Assembly: GCA_964058805.1 (NCBI GenBank)
Contig: CAXKVV010000303.1
Location: 1-35,803 of the forward strand
DNA: 35,803 bases
Source: Schoenoplectus triqueter
Taxonomy: Eukaryota > Streptophyta > Magnoliopsida > Poales > Cyperaceae
Reading direction: 5' to 3'
Positions 29,867 to 35,803 of this stretch are shown piece by piece. The stretch's first letter is position 1. Every line of letters begins with the position of its first letter. The notes beneath the pieces are model-generated. The model saw only the letters and a program-made list of their open reading frames with translations. It ran no database searches and had not been told where the DNA came from. The translations under genes and the position numbers were made by a program.

Positions 29867-30599
29867 TTACCAGGATACCCTCCAGAAAAAAAAAATGTAA
29901 AACGTTATTTACACGTGCGCATGATATGGATAGATATTAATTGGGGTTGAGTTTAGTCCACTACTTACAGAGGTCAACTTGGATAGGAGCGACACTTGTA
30001 GGGTGAAAGTTAGGTGCTTATCACCTTCCCCTTCTCTTCCCCACCCTTTGGTGGTATTATACTGTTCATTGCCTTTTTGAGTAATAACAAATTTAATCTG
30101 TCTTGATAATGACGTAAAGAAAAGAGCCTAATGTTGGAATTGATTACTTGAGTAATACTAAGATATTTCATTATCAAATAACAAATAAAAGGAACAATTT
30201 TTTTATCAAACAAGGTCTTTCCATTTTGAACTAATTAATAAATAAAATAATAACAAGTATAAATGTCTAAGCCTCAAGTTAATTAACTGTTGATATATCT
30301 ATTCTTAAAAAAATCTTCCTCGAACTTTTTAATATCATTATTGGAAATTGTTTTCTTCTTTTCAGAAAGATAATTTTTTTTTCCAAATTCAAGTACATGA
30401 ATTGATCTTAACAGTTATTATGATAAAAAAAGATGTTCATTAAAATATTAACAAAAGGCCTGCTAGGCTTGTCTGACTACGCTGTTGGTGGTACAATGTG
30501 AAATGGAAGTGTAGATACAGCCAAATTATCCTTTTCAATAAGCTCCTTCTCCCTCATTATCAAAGGATCGTCATCGCCTTAGGTGGTTGCAAAATTAAG
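29867..30599. other. Intergenic, nothing firm
   Basis: No supported gene. Short minus frame at 30010-30213 has no recognisable domain. Confidence 0.4.
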
Positions 30600-30802
30600 T
30601 AGATATTTATTGAATACTGTTAAATTATAATTATTGTCAATTATATAAAATTATGATCGTCCTTCCTTGATGAAGTATGAAATGATAATAAAATTATATG
30701 AAATTTAAATCATCATCAATTTATAAATAGAAAACTATATCTATAAAAAAACATTTTTTTACTATTTATTTAAAAATTCATCGTCAAGGTTGTCAAAATA
30801 AC
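30600..30802. mobile_element. Foldback MITE family, copy 5 (left end missing)
   Basis: Inner hairpin arms, then ATCATCATCAATTTATAAATA, CTATATCTATAAAAAAAC, and the outer terminus TCGTCAAGGTTGTCAAAATAAC, which is the reverse complement of the family end. The left outer arm is absent. Confidence 0.6.
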
Positions 30803-31302
30803 ATATTGTGAAGTGATCCCCACCCTTATATAAATCTGTATGTATCAGTTTTAACAAATATGAAGTTTCAGTTGATACATAAAATTTATTATTTTATGAA
30901 ATCAGTTAATTTTCCGAGGGTTTGTCCCAAGCTTTGTTTCAACCGTTGGATTAGCATTGAGATTGAAAAAAGTATGGAATGAAAAATGAATTGCATCGAA
31001 ATTGGTGAAAAAAAAAATTAAACTAATAGTTAAAACACGGTGTGAGACAAATTTTGGTCGCAAGCACTTGCAAATTAACCGGTTCTAATTTAAAGGATAA
31101 AAATTTGATGGAATGTCGGATGTGTCCTTGGGAATCCCACACGATAGGATCTAATATATAGAAGAGAAAAATACTCCAACTGAGATAATATTTTGTCACA
31201 ACCACCAAATATTTATTCATATATTCATATATTACACAATTACTAATTAGACAGAGGTTCTAAACTAAGAAAATAAAAAAAAACGCTGCTACATCTTGCA
31301 AT
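30803..31302. other. 3' flank of the WRKY gene and intergenic DNA
   Basis: The minus-strand 3' UTR of the WRKY gene lies at the right side. No other gene. Confidence 0.45.
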
Positions 31303-32223
31303 TTATGAGCGTGGAGAAATTTGATAGCCTGAAACATAATACTGGCCAGAGCCAGCATCTTGGCTTGTGTAATACACCATGCTGGGACTTACATGGTTGT
31401 GGATTCCCTCGTAAGTGGTTATCACGTAACTGGGGTCATCCTTCTCTCTCTCCACTCTCTTCTTCACTGAGCATCCCTCGGTGGAGCACTTGTAGTAATT
31501 CCTGTACATTGTTTGATAATACAAACCATTAGAAATTGAGGGAAAAAAACATAAAAGGAAATATTGGTCGCTATCATAGCCAGTAATCATCATGGTTTAC
31601 ACAGGAATTTGATTTTTCTGATTAAATTACCTTGGATTGGGGCTGTTCTTCACGGATTTCTTTCCGTATTTTCTCCATTTGAAGCCGTCGTCTAATATCT
31701 CCACCTCAGATTTCATCCTCAGAGCAATCCTTTCTGTTCTCGGCTTTTCGATCCCGGTAATTCTACTGTTATTCACCAATTAGAAGTTCAATCAGCAAAA
31801 AGGGACCTAATGTATGCACAGTTAATCTAAAGAGACTGCAAATATCCATGAATCAATAAAATATGCATTTTCTAATTTACATTGCAATTAATTTTAATAA
31901 TTAGTTCACAAATAGGCATAAAATCCAACATACCTTGTACAACTGTTGCCACCAACTGGTAAATCGACTCCATTGCTTTGCACAGCTTGAAATAAACCAT
32001 TATCCATGTACTCTGAGAAAGGCATATGTGTTGAAACATCATCTCTAAGATACTCCGACAGATCAAACGGCACGGGTTGATCGGAATTGACATCTCCAGT
32101 AGGCCCACCAAACGAAGACGAAGCGGATCCTGATTCATACCCCGATCCACTTGAATTGCCATGGTGCAGGAAGTAGGGATCCATGCCAGTATACTGCAAA
32201 TGAAGCTCTCCAACTGCCGCCAT
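31303..32223 (-). CDS. WRKY50-like: Group IIc WRKY transcription factor with WRKYGKK motif (WRKY50/51 type)
   Basis: Three exons in transcription order, 32223-31934, 31765-31631 and 31501-31303, join in frame to 207 aa with GT-AG introns, both phase 2. The second intron interrupts the WRKY domain right after NSPNPR, the conserved position (R type) for group I C-terminal and IIc members. Exon 2 carries [20 protein letters not shown]; the GKK variant marks the WRKY50/51/59 clade, known in Arabidopsis for salicylate/jasmonate defence signalling. The zinc finger is C-X4-C-X23-H-X-H (CSTEGC ... HNH), complete. The N-terminal [10 protein letters not shown] resembles the clade's acidic motif. It binds W-box or related DNA in the nucleus. 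The start is the first ATG (MAAVGEL), 76 bp downstream of a (TA)n tract. The exon 2 acceptor is a tandem CAGTAG. Confidence 0.93.
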
Positions 32224-32297
32224 ACAATATATATCGATGGGTGTGATAATTAATTAAAGGGATTAACTGTGTTGTACTAGGTTGATGTGTCTTTGTG

Positions 32298-32337
<40 letters not shown>

Positions 32338-33048
32338 TAGTCTCATGCATGATGATTCAGTAAGGTCAAGAGGGTAATTTTGTGTTGTACTGAGTGAGCT
32401 TCCTTTCTAATTGGTAGAAGGTTCCATGTTACTACGCTAAACAAGAGCCGCCAGTGCTGTTAGTTAGGTACCTTTTTTAAGGCTTGAAAGGCGCCTGAAA
32501 TTGAAATCTTCTAATGCATCTAAGGTTTTCTTGTCATATGCTCAGCTGACACTGACTTAATTGTATAAAAATATGTTGGCTAGATTTTGATGTTTGAGAT
32601 ATCCAATCCACCATTTTTTTTTAATTGGCATAAAAATCTTTGTTTTGGTTAGTTGCTCTTTCCTCTCTCATTCTTTTCAAATGTATTAAAAAGCGTTCTC
32701 ACTGGGAAAATAGATATAAAATTGTTTCATTCCTTTCACATTACATGATATGTAATTTTGACCAAAAAGCCAAACAAATTGTAACAAAAATGTTTTGTCG
32801 ATGTCCAATGAAAATCGTCGGTCCTTTCAGAAGCTACTTTTTTTTTGTACCCAGAAAATATCTCTCTATTATATAATCCTTCTTAATTGAATCTATTATT
32901 TAATTCTTTAAAAGATTGATTTATACGAACTACTTACTTTTCTAACACGATATTGAGCCTTAATTCCTTGATGACTGTATGAACACATATTTTCATCTCG
33001 GAACGTTTACATAATTGCACCAAATTGTGTCACAATTAAATTTCCATG
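32224..33048 (-). promoter_or_regulatory. Upstream region of the WRKY gene with (TA)n and W-boxes
   Basis: A (TA)n run at about 32299-32334 lies 76-111 bp before the start codon, where a TATA box is expected. TTGACC W-box cores are at 32364-32369 (minus strand) and 32758-32763 (plus), with TTGACT further out at 33297-33302. Autoregulation by WRKY factors is common in the family, but here it is inference. Confidence 0.45.
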
Positions 33049-33306
33049 TCAAATAATTATTCGGTTTGCGGTTGAAGCTAATAGACGGTGCAACCAAGAA
33101 GCTACGCTAATACACATCATGCAAGAGTTTAAATCTTTCCAGCTTATCCAAGCAACATGCGCTTTCATCATATATTCCTCTTGATCAAGATTATGATCTG
33201 CACTTGTCACGTTGTCAGAATTAACCAATAAGTCGCTATCAAGCACTCCCAAGTAACTTTCTAATTTAGCTGGCCCCCAGTTCGAAGCAACTTCGGTTGA
33301 CTTGGA
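33049..33306 (-). other. Open frame of unknown meaning
   Basis: The minus frame is open from about 33306 through ASNWGPAKLESYLGVL and VNSDNVTSADHNLDQEEY to TGA at 33049. Composition is protein-like (D, E, S, W present; not poly-K or poly-I). I recognise no domain and no splice partner. It may be a gene fragment. Confidence 0.25.
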
Positions 33307-33493
33307 GATTTTTATTATTGGCTATAGCTGATGCATGTGCTTAATTTGTGCAGTATGATCACGCTCAATCACTGTTCCAGCTAGATTCTCCAATATATAT
33401 AACATAATAAATTGAAATAATGATGTTCGCCCAATTAATTCTTTTTATTTTACTGTATTATCTCAATTCTGTATAAACTCTATTTATATATGT

Positions 33494-33857
33494 GGGCGGA
33501 TGCAGGATTTTGGTCAGGGTAATTATCGGATTGTAATAGTTTATTGGGTTCAAATTCATTAACTAATCGGATACTAAATAAAAAATTAATAATTTAATAT
33601 ATATTCTTACCAAATAAAAAATATTAAAATAATAATATAAAATAACAACAAAATAAAGCTAAAAATATTAGATAATCAAGTTGATGAAGAAAGTTTTCGG
33701 AACTTCATATTTTGACATCTTTGCTTAATTATTTTATTATGCACGATGTTAAATATTTTTTTCTCAATAAAAATAATTAGACAATTCAAAAAGGTAAAAT
33801 AAATTTTGAGCGAGAACAAATTACTACTGAAATAGTTCTTTGGATCCGTCCCTTACA
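33494..33857 (+). mobile_element. hAT-type MITE, older copy
   Basis: Same element as at 34841-35248 but in opposite orientation. Matching blocks include CGGATGCAGGATTTTGGTCA, ATTATCGGATTGTAATAG, TAATCAAGTTGATGAAGAAA and GGATCCGTCCCTT at the right. Ends are eroded and no target duplication is visible. An AATAGTTCTTTGGAT(C/T)CG pair (33832 and 33862) straddles the right end. Confidence 0.65.
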
Positions 33858-34840
33858 GGAATAGTTCTTTGGATTCGTTGTACTAGATGAAGATATTTTG
33901 ATTGATTTGGATGATATTCAGGCCGTGATACATTCGGAATTCTAGTTTTCTTATGATTTATATTCTGTGAACTGGTATTAGTATGTTTTAGCTTTCAGCT
34001 ATTGATTACTGTTTTTTTTATTAAATATGCTGGATGGACGTCATGTAATAGATAGGTAGCCTATGTAATATCTATTTAATTAGCCGTATATTTTTAGGCT
34101 GAAGCTGATGTCAAGTGGTCAACTGTTCGGAACTCCTTAATTATTAACAAAATAAAGACGTTAAAAAAGGAAAAGAGAGAAAAGGATTGCTGCTTTCTAG
34201 TTGCTACTTGCCAAATGTCGCTTCATAGTTCAAACAGTTACCTCTCGTGCTCAACCACCAAACCCCACGCACCATGTTGCTATGTATTTTCGTCCATGAA
34301 TATAATTACGTATAGGTTCAAATTCGTATATATATATAGTTCATATTTGTTTCAAACTTATGAAAATTAAGTTTCGCATTTAATTTTGTACATGTGGTAG
34401 AGGCATAGTTTTCTATGCTCCAGTACATTTAGGATCATTATTAGTTTATTATTTTTTATTCATTCTATTTATTTGAAATTGCATAATTTCTTCTTTGATC
34501 TAACTTAAAAAAAATAATTAAATTATAAAATAAATCCAAAAAATATAATTAAATGGGTCCAGACGAGTTGATATGATCAGTAACAGATCAAAAAATCTCA
34601 ACTCATATCAAAACCATTCATTTTTGAGTCATTTTGAATTGGATCAGGTAAAAATGTGTAATAGCTGACCCTTTTGTATCAAATTCTTTTAAGTAAAACT
34701 GAATTGCCTAAAATGAGAATATCAAATTATTGAGTAGTCTATATCCTTGATGAATTCTTAAAGATTTCTGATTTTTTAAATTCATACAAGATTTATTTAT
34801 CTATATCTCATTCCATTTAATTTTTTAGGTCCCTACTCAC
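33858..34840. other. Intergenic, nothing firm
   Basis: No supported gene. CTACTCAC at 34833-34840 is the left target duplicate of the next element. Confidence 0.4.
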
Positions 34841-35248
34841 CAGGGACGGACCCAGCTTATGCCTAAGGGGCAGCTGTCCCTTGGATTTTGAAAATTAGTG
34901 TTTTTCGGTAATGCTTTCAGTAATTTGTCCCTCCTTGATTGTCTGATTAATTTTATTGAGAAAAAATATTTAATATCGTACATAATAAAATTATACAAAG
35001 ATATCAAAATATAAATATCTGTAAATGAAAACTTTCTTCATCAACTTGATTATCTATTAGTTTGAGATTTATTTTGTTGTTATTTTTAATATATAAAATA
35101 TTATTATTTTAATAATTTTTTTATTAGATAATAATATATATTAAATTATTATTTTTTATTTAGTACCCGATTAGTTAATGGATTTAAACCTGATAAGCTA
35201 TTACAATCCGATAATTGTACCCTGATCAAAATCCTGCATCGGCCCCTG
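34841..35248 (-). mobile_element. hAT-type MITE with perfect 8-bp target duplication
   Basis: A 408-bp element with ends CAGGGACGGACCC and (reverse complement of the other end) CAGGGGCCGATGCAGG. These are the CAGGG terminal repeats of hAT elements. CTACTCAC is duplicated exactly at 34833-34840 and 35249-35256. No coding. It is a diverged, inverted partner of the copy at 33494-33857. Confidence 0.8.
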
Positions 35249-35256
35249 CTACTCAC

Positions 35257-35803
35257 CTCGACGTTTATGCCTTAATACCTTGAAGTATATATGCGATAGG
35301 TGTTTTATGTAACCATACCATATTTGCTTGCTTAAGCACAATCTTTCTCTAAATGGAATGAGAAATCTCATGAAAAAAATTCCAAGTATAACAAGGTTTA
35401 TATGAAATATGGCAATTTAGTTGTTATTATTTATATTTTTTTGAAGCATTTCTATCCCTACAATTGCAGAATTTGTCTTTATTTGTCAGATCATCAATTG
35501 AACAATCTTTTTACATATTAACTTATAAAGTGATTTCAGCTTACAAATGTTAATTCACTAACGTGATAAATTTAATTAGTAAAAAGTATTTTGTAATTGC
35601 AGGGATGAAGATGCTTATTGCCACAAACAAAGAAATTACAAATGCTAACATGGTATTTTGTATTTTTATAGTAGACTGATACTTAAGTAGGTTTTTTACC
35701 TTTCTCTAATTGAATATGTGTGAACTATTTATCTTGATTCAGATAATTTGAAATTAGTTTTATTTTTTTAAAGGGGAGGCAAAAAGCCTATCAAATTTTT
35801 CAT
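35257..35803 (+). other. Intergenic; one exon-like 50-bp segment
   Basis: At 35603-35652 a short open segment is bounded by TAATTGCAG and ATG/GTATTT, consensus-like splice sites, and could be an internal exon of a gene continuing beyond the window. Too short to identify. Confidence 0.25.

Noticed and set aside
31296..31532. 78-codon plus-strand frame
   Set aside because: Antisense shadow of WRKY exon 3.
1..35803. tRNA, rRNA or organelle DNA insertions
   Set aside because: I looked for A/B-box-like tRNA patterns and plastid or mitochondrial gene fragments and saw none; a tRNA or organelle search tool could still find a diverged one.

Overview
The window looks like nuclear DNA of a flowering plant. 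The evidence is a very A+T-rich background, small exons separated by GT-AG introns, three recognisable plant genes (class XI myosin tail, GRC3/NOL9 RNA kinase, WRKYGKK-type WRKY factor), a plant-only membrane protein family, and many plant-type transposon relics (Helitron, hAT, Mutator-like, plant mobile domain, Ty3/gypsy). I could not name a species; nothing suggests organelle, bacterial or viral DNA.

Layout. 1-1042: last three exons and 3' UTR of a class XI myosin gene (+). 1043-7925: intergenic DNA with two short Helitron-like ends, a palindrome-foldback MITE, a degraded Mutator-like element carrying a perfect 29-nt GCGCCACTG palindrome, an inverted-repeat element, and a clean 413-bp Mutator-like MITE with a 9-bp target duplication. 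7926-11127: a nine-exon GRC3/NOL9 polynucleotide 5'-hydroxyl kinase gene (-), whose frame requires one GC-AG intron. 12540-14380: a tandem satellite array of about 183-bp monomers, about 10.5 copies, abutting a MITE. 14600-24290: transposon graveyard: a GACCCG-rich element, the 3' end of a Ty3/gypsy element with its LTR (-), an hAT-type GGGTC-rich element with perfect 8-bp duplication, and a plant-mobile-domain pseudogene (-). 24509-25030: an intact single-exon gene for a 173-aa four-helix membrane protein (+). 25031-31300: low-gene DNA with exon-like scraps, palindromic tandem units, more MITE copies and microsatellites. 31303-32223: a three-exon group IIc WRKY gene (WRKY50/51 type, -) with a tandem CAGTAG acceptor, a (TA)n tract just upstream of its start and W-boxes further upstream. 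33490-35256: two inverted copies of one hAT-type element, one with perfect 8-bp duplication.

The four real genes are not a cluster and have no obvious shared pathway: actin-based transport, pre-rRNA processing, an unknown membrane protein and a defence-type transcription factor. Most of the unusual content is repeat biology: the short satellite in gene-bearing DNA, the palindromic Mutator-like family, and a MITE family present in five copies. All splice models were built by eye from reading frame, splice-site consensus and remembered family conservation; no alignment or transcript was available.
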